Shown: one piece after another, positions 1 through 5,173 of the stretch
Position numbering within the stretch: position 1 is the stretch's first letter
How the letters are laid out: each line of letters starts with the position of its first letter
Source of the DNA: Candidatus Woesearchaeota archaeon
GTDB taxonomy: Archaea; Nanobdellota; Nanobdellia; Woesearchaeales; WJKL01
Assembly: GCA_019322455.1 (NCBI GenBank)
Contig: JAHWIT010000001.1
Coordinates: 1 to 5,993 of the forward strand
DNA: 5,993 nt
Reading direction: 5' to 3'
Notes under the pieces: model-generated
What the model was told of the DNA's origin: nothing
Database searches by the model: none
What the model saw: only the letters and a program-made list of their open reading frames with translations
Translations under genes and position numbers: made by a program

Positions 1-165
1 AACCATACCATTTTGTTTTCCTTTGTTGTTTATAGGTGAGACTGTGACATCTATGTCTACCTATAGTATATAAGTGAAGAAAGTTTATAAACATTCAGCT
101 GCTTAAATGCTAAAAAGTGGGACATTTAGGTCATAGTTATTTTTAAGTTATATTTGTCTCTTAAT
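1..165. other. Intergenic region without a supported gene
   Basis: All three forward frames hit stop codons early and no convincing gene lies here. The stretch holds the inverted repeat at 31-65, a possible second TATA box (TTTATAAA at 84-91, preceded by GAAGAAAG), and a 16-base segment (96-111) that recurs at the 3' end of the kinase-like gene. On the minus strand, an ATG at 11-9 preceded by AAAGGA could be the first codons of a divergent gene leaving the window, but only three codons are visible, so it is not called. Confidence 0.5.
31..65. repeat. Compound inverted repeat upstream of the first operon
   Basis: Outer arms TATAGGT (31-37) and ACCTATA (59-65) are perfectly complementary. Inside them, GACAT (46-50) and ATGTC (53-57) form a second perfect inverted repeat with a two-base centre. 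The sequence is directly visible; its role is not. It could be an operator for a divergent gene to the left, or a hairpin at the 3' end of an upstream transcript. It lies about 120 bases before the first promoter, too far to be a core element of it. Confidence 0.55.
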
Positions 166-174
166 AGTAGTTAC

Positions 175-193
175 AAAACGAAAGATTTAAATA
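175..193 (+). promoter_or_regulatory. Archaeal BRE/TATA promoter of the 227-1545 operon
   Basis: AAAACGAAAGA (a BRE-like purine-rich element) runs into the TATA box TTTAAATA at 186-193. The usual archaeal spacing of about 26-27 bases from TATA centre to transcription start predicts a start near 216, leaving a leader of about 10 bases before the ATG at 227. The block from AGTAGTTA (166-173) through TACTA (192-196) is nearly repeated at 1606-1638. Confidence 0.8.
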
Positions 194-215
194 CTAGTAA
201 TATTCCTTAAAACAT

Positions 216-222
216 AAGGTGG
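216..222 (+). promoter_or_regulatory. Ribosome binding site for the 142-residue protein
   Basis: AAGGTGG lies four bases before the ATG at 227 and partly matches the archaeal anti-Shine-Dalgarno partner GGAGGTGA. It falls right at the predicted transcript start, so the mRNA leader would be little more than this site. It supports 227 as the start. Confidence 0.5.
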
Positions 223-226
223 TATA

Positions 227-655
227 ATGTCAAAAATTAATAGCTTAAAAGATTACTTAAGTGCAAAATTAGAAGCACCTTCAGGCCATGGATTTAGTTT
301 TTCTGAATGGGTAAAAAATGCAGCAGATGTTGTAAGAGATCAAGATAAATATGATCAATCTGCTGGATTAGCAGCTTTAATGGATGCTGAAGATGCTGAA
401 CTTCATGAAGAAAATTTTTCTATAAGACCAATTCCAAGTGGCAGAGAGAATGATATTGTTGAGGCTGTGAAGGAGTTTTATGAGGCCCATGGATTTAAGT
501 ATAATGAAGAATACTCTAATTTAAGATGGTGGGCAACGCTTTGTTTTGAAAAAGATGGAGAGGGATCACAAGTTACATTATCAACTTATCCTATAATTGA
601 TACAGATCAAGAAGAACTATTAGTTACAAGTGATGTATCATTGAGAAAAAAATGA
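227..655 (+). CDS. Unrecognised acidic 142-residue protein, coupled to a phosphoesterase
   Basis: I do not recognise the family. The protein is soluble in appearance: no signal peptide and no membrane segment. Residues 1-62 are predicted to be mostly helical and acidic (AALMDAEDAELHEE at 49-62). A proline/serine turn follows (IRPIPSG, 66-72), then a helix (74-88), and a C-terminal half rich in beta-type sequence around an RWW motif (100-102) and a strand pattern at 103-138. The helix-then-strand order could be a small alpha+beta domain, but this is inference. The ATG at 227 follows a GGTGG site and a strong promoter. Its stop overlaps the phosphoesterase start as ATGA (652-655), so the two are probably co-translated and may act together. 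Composition matches its neighbour, with no sign of recent transfer. Confidence 0.8.
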   Translation: MSKINSLKDYLSAKLEAPSGHGFSFSEWVKNAADVVRDQDKYDQSAGLAALMDAEDAELHEENFSIRPIPSGRENDIVEAVKEFYEAHGFKYNEEYSNLRWWATLCFEKDGEGSQVTLSTYPIIDTDQEELLVTSDVSLRKK

Positions 656-1545
656 AAAAAGTAATTGTTTTGTCTGATATACATGAAGATTTAGAATCGT
701 TAACTAAATCAGTTGATTATGCTCAAGCAAAAGAAGTTGATCATATATTGTGTGCAGGAGATTTTAGTTTGATGCCTTACAGAAATGAAGATGCTCAGGC
801 ATTTAACAAATCAAATCATGAAGTAACTGATCTTGAAGCTTTTATTATAGCTAAAAGAGAATATAATTCTGATAAGATAAAGGGAATGAAAGCTATTATT
901 GATAAAAGTGGAATTTCTTATAATGTAGTTCCTGGAAATTATGATCCTGATATTAGTGATATTTTTGAAAAGGAAGATTTGCATAAGAAAACTGTTCAAT
1001 TAGGAGATGCTAAGATGTTTGGCTACGGCGGAGCAGATGCTTTTCCACCTCAAATAATGAATATGGTTCAGTTAGGTGAAATAGTTGATTTTGATCATGA
1101 AGAACTTTATAATTTTTTAAATAGAGAAACTCCTGATATTGTTCTGACTCATAATCCTCCAAAAGGAGCATGTGATAATATGTATGATGGAAACAATGGT
1201 GGGACTATAGCGACTACTAAATATGTAATTGAAAACATGGCAGCTAAAAAAAATCCTAAACTTATTATAGCAGGCCATGTACATGAATCAGGGCCTTATG
1301 CGAATAATCCAAAAAAGGTTAAAGGAGTTATGGTAGTTCCTAATCCAGGCGGACATCGTACTTTTGTTGTTAACCCAGGCAATATAGGAAGATTTATGCA
1401 CTTTGATTTTGGAACATTTGTTGAGATGGATATAGAGGAAGATGGAAGTCCTTTATTAATAGTTCAATATTCTATTCAAGGGGATAATAAAAAAATTGTT
1501 GATCCTAATAAGATAGGAGAATATGATTTTAGAGATGTTGCTTAA
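652..1545 (+). CDS. Calcineurin-like metallophosphoesterase
   Basis: This is a two-metal-ion phosphoesterase of the calcineurin-like superfamily, predicted to hydrolyse a phosphomonoester or phosphodiester in the cytoplasm; the substrate cannot be told. All five family motifs are in order: D9-x-H11 after strand KKVIVLS, G36-D37, G95-N96-Y97-D98 (family form GNH[DE]), T166-H167-N168-P169-P170, and G208-H209-V210-H211. A late NPG (241-243) precedes two C-terminal strands, as in YfcE/MJ0936-type members. At 297 residues it is longer than the roughly 160-180 residues of minimal archaeal YfcE-like enzymes. The extra length is mainly the segment between motifs 2 and 3 (41-85) and a loop at 170-195. 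No signal peptide or membrane segment is seen. It overlaps the upstream gene by ATGA and has only a weak GAG upstream, so it is probably translated by coupling. Family call is firm, substrate unknown. Confidence 0.93.
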   Translation: MKKVIVLSDIHEDLESLTKSVDYAQAKEVDHILCAGDFSLMPYRNEDAQAFNKSNHEVTDLEAFIIAKREYNSDKIKGMKAIIDKSGISYNVVPGNYDPDISDIFEKEDLHKKTVQLGDAKMFGYGGADAFPPQIMNMVQLGEIVDFDHEELYNFLNRETPDIVLTHNPPKGACDNMYDGNNGGTIATTKYVIENMAAKKNPKLIIAGHVHESGPYANNPKKVKGVMVVPNPGGHRTFVVNPGNIGRFMHFDFGTFVEMDIEEDGSPLLIVQYSIQGDNKKIVDPNKIGEYDFRDVA

Positions 1546-1570
1546 TTTGCTTAAAAATAATTTAAAAATA

Positions 1571-1596
1571 GTTAGTCTTTATTCTTTAATATTTTG
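1571..1596 (+). terminator. T-rich putative terminator after the phosphoesterase gene
   Basis: The gap between the phosphoesterase stop and the next promoter contains T-rich runs (CTTTATTCTTTAATATTTTG) without a clear GC stem. Archaeal termination usually needs only U-rich tracts, so this is the likely end of the first operon. The runs are short and interrupted, so confidence is modest. Confidence 0.4.
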
Positions 1597-1605
1597 TAAC
1601 TAAAC

Positions 1606-1638
1606 AGTAGTTAAAAACCGAAAGATTTATAAATACTA
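1606..1638 (+). promoter_or_regulatory. Archaeal BRE/TATA promoter of the kinase-like gene
   Basis: AACCGAAAGA (BRE-like) abuts TTTATAAATA at 1626-1635. Predicted transcription start is near 1657, about seven bases before the ATG at 1664, so the mRNA has a very short leader. AGTAGTTA upstream and TACTA downstream of the TATA box are shared with the promoter before 227; the two differ mainly by a two-base insertion within the TATA box. Confidence 0.85.
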
Positions 1639-1663
1639 AGATTACATCAATTACTGAGGGCTT

Positions 1664-3262
1664 ATGGTTAGTGAAGATTATATAGGAGAAGGTACTTTAG
1701 AAGAAAGATTACTTGATTATCTAGGTAAATTTAATTCTAAGGAAGAAATTTCAGAAAGAAAAAGAAAAGGAAGATTATATAATATAATAAAAGAACCTGA
1801 TTCTTTAATAAAATATAATGAAAAAAAAGATTTAAACTATATAATTGATAAGTCTCTAAAAAATTATGATAAAATTGAATATCTAGATAACATTTATACA
1901 ATAAATTCTAAATTAGAAGAAAACATTTCTAAAGAATCATATAATTCTGAAAAACTATATAATTCTCTTGATAAAATTATAGATTATTATAAAGATTCAG
2001 GTTATGAAGTTGTTAAAAAAAATATTCCTGGAAAACATAAAAACATAGTTCTGCCAGAAGATTTACCACAAGTTCCTCAAGTAGAAAGAGTTCCAGAGGT
2101 TGAAATTACTCATGAAGGTCTGCCAGCTGAATATAAGCCCTTGCTGGCAGCACTTTCTCAAAAACATCCTGGAATTAGATATAGTGGAATGATGACTTTA
2201 GCTGATAAATCACAGCATAATGTTGATATATTGACATTTGAATATGATGAAAATGGAGAGGTTAAACAATTACATGTAGTTGCAAAGGACTGGGATGAAA
2301 AAGAAGAAAAGATTCCAGCTTTCTTGAACAGCTTAGGAATTAAGACACATTCAGTTTATGAGAGAAATACAAGATTGCTTATTGAACATGTTGGTTATCA
2401 GGAATTAAGAGATGTTGTAAGAAGTGGTTCTGAATCAGATATTAGAAAAGCATGTGAAAACGCATTGGATAAGATATCACAGATTCATGTTTTAGCTTCA
2501 TTACATCTTGATGAATTAGAAAAGGAACATGGATTAGTATTAGATGTAACTGATTATAATGCTCAATTTAGAAGCAGATTCTTGGAGCCTGTATCTGGTC
2601 ATTCTGTTGTCATAAGCCCTCAGATGGACAAATTGATGCAGGCTTATTCTGCTTTTTCAAGAACATTTGATCCAATGAATTTTGTACCTGGAGATTTCCA
2701 TATAGGAAATTGTAGATTAGCTAAAGAGGAGTGTTTTGTAGTTGATTATGAATGGGCAAAGATAGGAATGAAGTTTGATGATTTATCTAGATTTACAAAC
2801 TCTGTATTAAGAGATAGACCTGATTTAGATGTAGCTGACTTTACAAGAGAGCAATTAAGAACATATGTAGAAAGGCATAATGAACATGCATCAGAACATA
2901 GAAGTCCTTTATTAATGCGAAATGAAAGATTAGCTAATGTATTAAGGTATACATTGGTTAATGACCAGATTATAAAGGTTGGAGAAAAGGTTGCATTTGC
3001 AAATGATCATCCAAAGGTAGCTTCAAGGAAATTAGAAGAGAGCAGAGATTGTTTTGAAAAAGCAGTATGTATGATAGATGGTGCAATGCAAATAGCTGAT
3101 GCACAAGGATATAATCAGGATTCAAAAACATTATCAAATTTAAGGGAATCTTTAATAGATTATGTTGCAACATCTCCTGTTAAATTACTGAAAGAAGCTG
3201 CGCAGAATTATCAGACTTATAAGCAGTATAAAGAGCCTGTTTTAGTAATTCCAGCTGCTTAA
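1664..3262 (+). CDS. APH/kinase-like phosphotransferase with a low-complexity N-terminal region
   Basis: The C-terminal part (about 165-480) has the order of elements of the aminoglycoside phosphotransferase/choline kinase branch of the protein-kinase-like fold. These are a glycine-containing strand pair (IRYSGMMTL, 171-179), a candidate ATP-binding lysine K208 in VVAKDW, a hinge at LLIEHVG (238-244), the catalytic loop PGDFHIGN (342-349) with D344 and N349, and a metal-binding D361 in VVDYEWAKIG, then FDDLSRF (371-377). The family form is HGDxHxxN; here the first His is Pro342. The catalytic Asp and Asn are kept, so it may be active, but the substrate is unknown. Residues 1-130 are unlike this: K/N/Y/I/D/E-rich, probably helical or disordered, followed by a proline-rich linker (LPEDLPQVPQVERVPEVE). 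No membrane segment is seen. It is monocistronic from its own promoter, and its stop overlaps the convergent PhoU-like gene. An antibiotic-resistance role is unlikely. Confidence 0.8.
   Translation: MVSEDYIGEGTLEERLLDYLGKFNSKEEISERKRKGRLYNIIKEPDSLIKYNEKKDLNYIIDKSLKNYDKIEYLDNIYTINSKLEENISKESYNSEKLYNSLDKIIDYYKDSGYEVVKKNIPGKHKNIVLPEDLPQVPQVERVPEVEITHEGLPAEYKPLLAALSQKHPGIRYSGMMTLADKSQHNVDILTFEYDENGEVKQLHVVAKDWDEKEEKIPAFLNSLGIKTHSVYERNTRLLIEHVGYQELRDVVRSGSESDIRKACENALDKISQIHVLASLHLDELEKEHGLVLDVTDYNAQFRSRFLEPVSGHSVVISPQMDKLMQAYSAFSRTFDPMNFVPGDFHIGNCRLAKEECFVVDYEWAKIGMKFDDLSRFTNSVLRDRPDLDVADFTREQLRTYVERHNEHASEHRSPLLMRNERLANVLRYTLVNDQIIKVGEKVAFANDHPKVASRKLEESRDCFEKAVCMIDGAMQIADAQGYNQDSKTLSNLRESLIDYVATSPVKLLKEAAQNYQTYKQYKEPVLVIPAA
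3259..3262. other. Interlocked stop codons of two convergent genes (TTAA)
   Basis: The kinase-like gene ends with TAA at 3260-3262, and the minus-strand PhoU-like gene ends with TAA read from 3261 to 3259. Both stops lie in the palindrome TTAA. There is no room for an intergenic terminator, so each transcript must continue into the antisense of the other gene before ending. Confidence 0.9.
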
Positions 3263-4158
3263 ATGCTTAAAGCTAAGTAAGAGCCTGCTGTGTTATATAA
3301 TTTTTCTAATAGGTTTACTAAATGTGTACTTAGAAGAGTTTCTTTTCCTGCTTTTAAGAATTCATCTGCTTTATTTTTTAGTGTTCTTCTGTCTTTATAT
3401 AAAGCAATTTTCTTATTTGGATCAAATTTATAGAATATTTCATATAATAATTTGTAATAATCATTTATCTTTTTTAATAGTTCTAGAACATTTTTGTCTA
3501 TTGGTTTTTTATTGTCTTTTAAATCATCACAAATATATTTATATTCATCAGCAACTCTTTCTAGGTTTTGGATCATATCATAAGCTTGTAGGCTTCTGTC
3601 AGGTCTTTTATAGCCTTTTTTTGATATAATTCTGTTCAAGAATGCTGTGAATTTGTTGTTTAATGTTTCCATTTCTCTTATTTGTTTTAGTCTGCTGAAT
3701 TCTTTGTTTTTTAAGGCATCATAGATATTATTTCCCATTTCTTTGAGCATTAAGAATACCTTTCTTAGAGTATTGTCAAATTCTTGTTCTAGACCACTTG
3801 AAATGCTTTTAATTATAACTTTCTTTTCTGTTTGTTCAATTATTTCATAACCAATACAATCTGGTAATCTGTCTTTTATTTGGTTTAATATTTCTCTATT
3901 GCTAAAGTTTATTATTATTTCATCATAACCTAAAAAATATAAATGGCTTAATTCATTTTTTGTAAAACCTCCTAGTTCATCTGCGTTTATCTCTATCTTG
4001 CTTTCTCCCATTGCTTTTTCTGTAGAGATTTCTATTTTGTTTCCAATTTCATCTATGTTAAGCTCATCTCCTTCTCTTAGGTTGAATTTCTTTATCCATG
4101 TAGCTGGGAGGCTAATTGTCATTGTTGCTGCTCCTTGTTTTACGATTTTACGTTTCAT
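3259..4158 (-). CDS. AbrB-PhoU fusion, phosphate uptake regulator-like protein
   Basis: Residues 1-48 form a SpoVT/AbrB swapped-hairpin DNA-binding domain (KIVKQGAATMTISLP, then WIKKFNLREGDELNI). Residues 50-120 are a linking alpha/beta segment, and 125-299 a PhoU-type helical bundle. Two PhoU hallmarks are visible: an E..NNKF..FLNR helix near 164-176 and an ERVADEYKYI helix near 200-209. This architecture is widespread in archaea and is usually annotated as a phosphate uptake regulator. The AbrB part suggests that it binds DNA itself, perhaps controlling phosphate transport or its own promoter. No pst transporter genes or phoR-like kinase are in view, so the link to phosphate rests on the family. 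The promoter sits so close that the mRNA should be leaderless, and no Shine-Dalgarno site precedes the ATG. Its stop interlocks with that of the convergent kinase-like gene. The C-terminal helical region could also dimerise. Confidence 0.92.
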   Translation of the reverse strand: MKRKIVKQGAATMTISLPATWIKKFNLREGDELNIDEIGNKIEISTEKAMGESKIEINADELGGFTKNELSHLYFLGYDEIIINFSNREILNQIKDRLPDCIGYEIIEQTEKKVIIKSISSGLEQEFDNTLRKVFLMLKEMGNNIYDALKNKEFSRLKQIREMETLNNKFTAFLNRIISKKGYKRPDRSLQAYDMIQNLERVADEYKYICDDLKDNKKPIDKNVLELLKKINDYYKLLYEIFYKFDPNKKIALYKDRRTLKNKADEFLKAGKETLLSTHLVNLLEKLYNTAGSYLALSI

Positions 4159-4180
4159 AATATTATAGTAGAATTTAGTA

Positions 4181-4199
4181 ATATATAAATCTTTCGGAA
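4181..4199 (-). promoter_or_regulatory. Promoter of the AbrB-PhoU gene, probably leaderless
   Basis: Read on the minus strand, TTCCGAAAG (4199-4191) abuts ATTTATATAT (4190-4181), the same BRE/TATA form as the promoters at 175 and 1606, and TACTA follows (4180-4176). The TATA centre near 4185 predicts a transcription start at about 4158-4160, which is the ATG itself. The short stretch between TATA box and ATG has no Shine-Dalgarno sequence, consistent with a leaderless mRNA. Confidence 0.85.
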
Positions 4200-4208
4200 T
4201 CTCTATAC
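4198..4208. repeat. Direct repeat copy 1 (AATCTCTATAC)
   Basis: This 11-base sequence recurs exactly at 4258-4268, offset by 60 bases. Copy 1 lies just upstream of the BRE of the minus-strand AbrB-PhoU promoter, a position where archaeal activators often bind. It could be half of a regulator binding pattern in this divergent region; this is inference. Confidence 0.5.
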
Positions 4209-4235
4209 ATATATACTAATCTATATTCTATAATA

Positions 4236-4249
4236 AGAAAGTATAAATA
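4236..4249 (+). promoter_or_regulatory. Putative promoter of the 4358-5724 operon
   Basis: AAGAAAG (BRE-like) followed by TATAAATA at 4242-4249 predicts a transcription start near 4272. It lacks the CCGAAAGATTT core of the other promoters and gives a leader of about 85 bases before 4358, far longer than the other leaders here. It lies back to back with the AbrB-PhoU promoter, about 50 bases away. Confidence 0.6.
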
Positions 4250-4257
4250 AAACCCAA

Positions 4258-4268
4258 AATCTCTATAC
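4258..4268. repeat. Direct repeat copy 2 (AATCTCTATAC)
   Basis: Exact second copy of the 11 bases at 4198-4208. Here it sits between the TATA box (4242-4249) and the predicted transcription start (about 4272) of the forward operon, a position where a bound protein would block initiation. Confidence 0.5.
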
Positions 4269-4273
4269 TGTTA

Positions 4274-4289
4274 GTTACCTTTGAGTAAC
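4274..4289 (+). promoter_or_regulatory. Small inverted repeat at the operon's predicted transcript start
   Basis: GTTAC (4274-4278) and GTAAC (4285-4289) are perfectly complementary around a six-base centre. It may be an operator at the transcription start or a 5' terminal hairpin in the leader RNA. The following 4290-4322 is almost free of G and T (A- and C-rich) and probably unstructured. The arms are short, so chance formation is possible. Confidence 0.4.
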
Positions 4290-4334
4290 AAACCATAAGC
4301 AATCAAAAAACAAAACAAAAAAGGTGAATGAAAA

Positions 4335-4361
4335 ATGAATAAACGGAGGAATGAAAAATGA
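4335..4361 (+). CDS. Possible 8-codon upstream ORF (leader peptide MNKRRNEK)
   Basis: An ATG seven bases after AAGGTGA (4321-4327) opens an ORF encoding MNKRRNEK. It ends in TGA at 4359-4361, overlapping the ATG of the 266-residue gene as ATGA. Codons 4 and 5 are CGG AGG, two arginine codons that are uncommon in this AT-rich sequence, and they contain the Shine-Dalgarno site of the next gene. Translating the uORF would therefore move ribosomes through that site and deliver them to the next start. The geometry is visible; function as a coupling or attenuation device is inference, and an ORF this short could occur by chance. Confidence 0.35.
   Translation: MNKRRNEK
4345..4349 (+). promoter_or_regulatory. 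Shine-Dalgarno site deciding the start at 4358
   Basis: GGAGG lies eight bases before the ATG at 4358. Nearby ATGs at 4351 (spacing one, six-codon ORF) and 4364 (spacing 14) are less well placed, so 4358 is preferred. The 16 bases GAGGAATGAAAAATGA (4346-4361) recur exactly before the 44-residue gene. Confidence 0.7.
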
Positions 4362-5158
4362 AAATGATTAACTTAACAGGACGTGATTTAGTAGATGTTC
4401 TGTTTCAAGATATGGAATTTAGAAGAAAAGTGGTGCCAAAAGAACCAGAACAGGCAAAGTTCAAAGTTGAAGAAAAACTTAGAAGAGAAGTGCATCCAGC
4501 ACGGCTTAAGAAAGTTGATGAGAAAACATTTGAAACATACCTTTATGATGCGTTAGCAAATAGTTCTGTAGATCATATGGATGTTGTCAGAGCATTAGAA
4601 GGACAAGGATATTTATGGATGGCTGCAAATTATGCAACTGTACAAAATGTAAAGGGCGCAGACGACATAAAAATTGCAGCTCTTAAAGCAGTGCTGATTC
4701 CAGGCTCAGCTTCTTATTCTTATGGCAACACTGTTAGAATAGGATATAATGAATCTCAAGTTGATGTTAGGCAAGCAGTCCATGATTTAAAAAAACAATT
4801 TGGACTGGAAAACAGATTTGACGAGATAGTTGAAAATGCTTTTAGAGAAACAGTACAAGAAGATGTGGATGTTTCAGTTCTAGCGCATATTGTAAGTTTT
4901 GGAGTCTCTCCTGAAGTTGTTGAAAGAGAAGGATTAGAACTTCTTGCAAGAAAACAACATGATTACAGAGCAGCTAAAATTGTATCTGAACTAAATCTGC
5001 CAGTTGATAAAGCACTGGAAGTTTTGAGGCCTGAATATGAAAAATGGCTTTCAATCTATGAAGACGAAATTGCGCTTCAAAAGAGAAAAGGAGAAGACAC
5101 AAGATATGTTAGGAAACCTGCCATTGTTGACACTTATGAAAAGGTCAAAAACAAATAG
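4358..5158 (+). CDS. Unrecognised 266-residue helical protein, first main gene of an operon
   Basis: I do not recognise the family. The protein has no cysteine, no signal peptide and no membrane segment. It looks almost wholly helical and highly charged, apart from a glycine/serine/tyrosine-rich break (IPGSASYSYGNTVRIGY, 114-130). Segments such as 75-113 and 198-223 (HDYRAAKIVSELNLP, then DKALEVLRP) have the look of paired-helix repeats of the TPR/HEAT sort, without a clear repeat consensus. The first 60 residues are strongly basic and acidic by turns (RREVHPARLKK, 42-52). The start is fixed by GGAGG at 4345. Eleven bases separate it from the 44-residue gene, so it is surely co-transcribed with that gene and the membrane protein. 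A scaffolding or partner-binding role for the membrane protein is possible but unproven. Confidence 0.8.
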   Translation: MKMINLTGRDLVDVLFQDMEFRRKVVPKEPEQAKFKVEEKLRREVHPARLKKVDEKTFETYLYDALANSSVDHMDVVRALEGQGYLWMAANYATVQNVKGADDIKIAALKAVLIPGSASYSYGNTVRIGYNESQVDVRQAVHDLKKQFGLENRFDEIVENAFRETVQEDVDVSVLAHIVSFGVSPEVVEREGLELLARKQHDYRAAKIVSELNLPVDKALEVLRPEYEKWLSIYEDEIALQKRKGEDTRYVRKPAIVDTYEKVKNK

Positions 5159-5173
5159 AGGAATGAAAAATGA
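5158..5173 (+). repeat. Second copy of the initiation cassette GAGGAATGAAAAATGA
   Basis: The 16 bases match 4346-4361 exactly: a GAGG Shine-Dalgarno site, a decoy ATG, four A residues, then the real ATG and the next base. Here GAGG lies eight bases before the ATG at 5170. It supports 5170 as a true start. Related forms occur at 4323-4337, 5296-5309 and 5658-5673. Confidence 0.7.

Noticed and set aside
1..13. Possible divergent minus-strand gene starting at 11
   Set aside because: Only three codons are in the window; an AAAGGA site and TATA-like sequence near 67-74 are suggestive but not enough to call a gene.
811..999. Minus-strand ORF of 62 codons inside the phosphoesterase gene
   Set aside because: Antisense to a gene with clear catalytic motifs, biased to I/N/S/F, no promoter or ribosome site; a shadow of AT-rich codons.
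2150..3110. Aminoglycoside resistance enzyme
   Set aside because: Only the general fold motifs fit; the catalytic loop is atypical, the protein is about twice the length of resistance enzymes, and there is no mobile context.
2970..3173. Minus-strand ORF of 67 codons inside the kinase-like gene
   Set aside because: Antisense shadow rich in L, H and P with no initiation signal; the forward frame is continuous through it.
3324..3629. Plus-strand ORF of 101 codons with a very hydrophobic product
   Set aside because: Antisense to the AbrB-PhoU gene, whose domains are recognisable; the apparent membrane character comes from reading charged, A-rich codons backwards. No BRE/TATA or Shine-Dalgarno site precedes it.
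4328..4342. Five-codon frame ATG AAA AAT GAA TAA
   Set aside because: Its ATG directly abuts GGTGA with no spacer; the ATG at 4335 is better placed and overlaps the next gene.
4159..4357. Riboswitch or CRISPR leader in the divergent region
   Set aside because: No recognisable riboswitch core, and the two 11-base repeats lack the regular repeat-spacer series of a CRISPR array.
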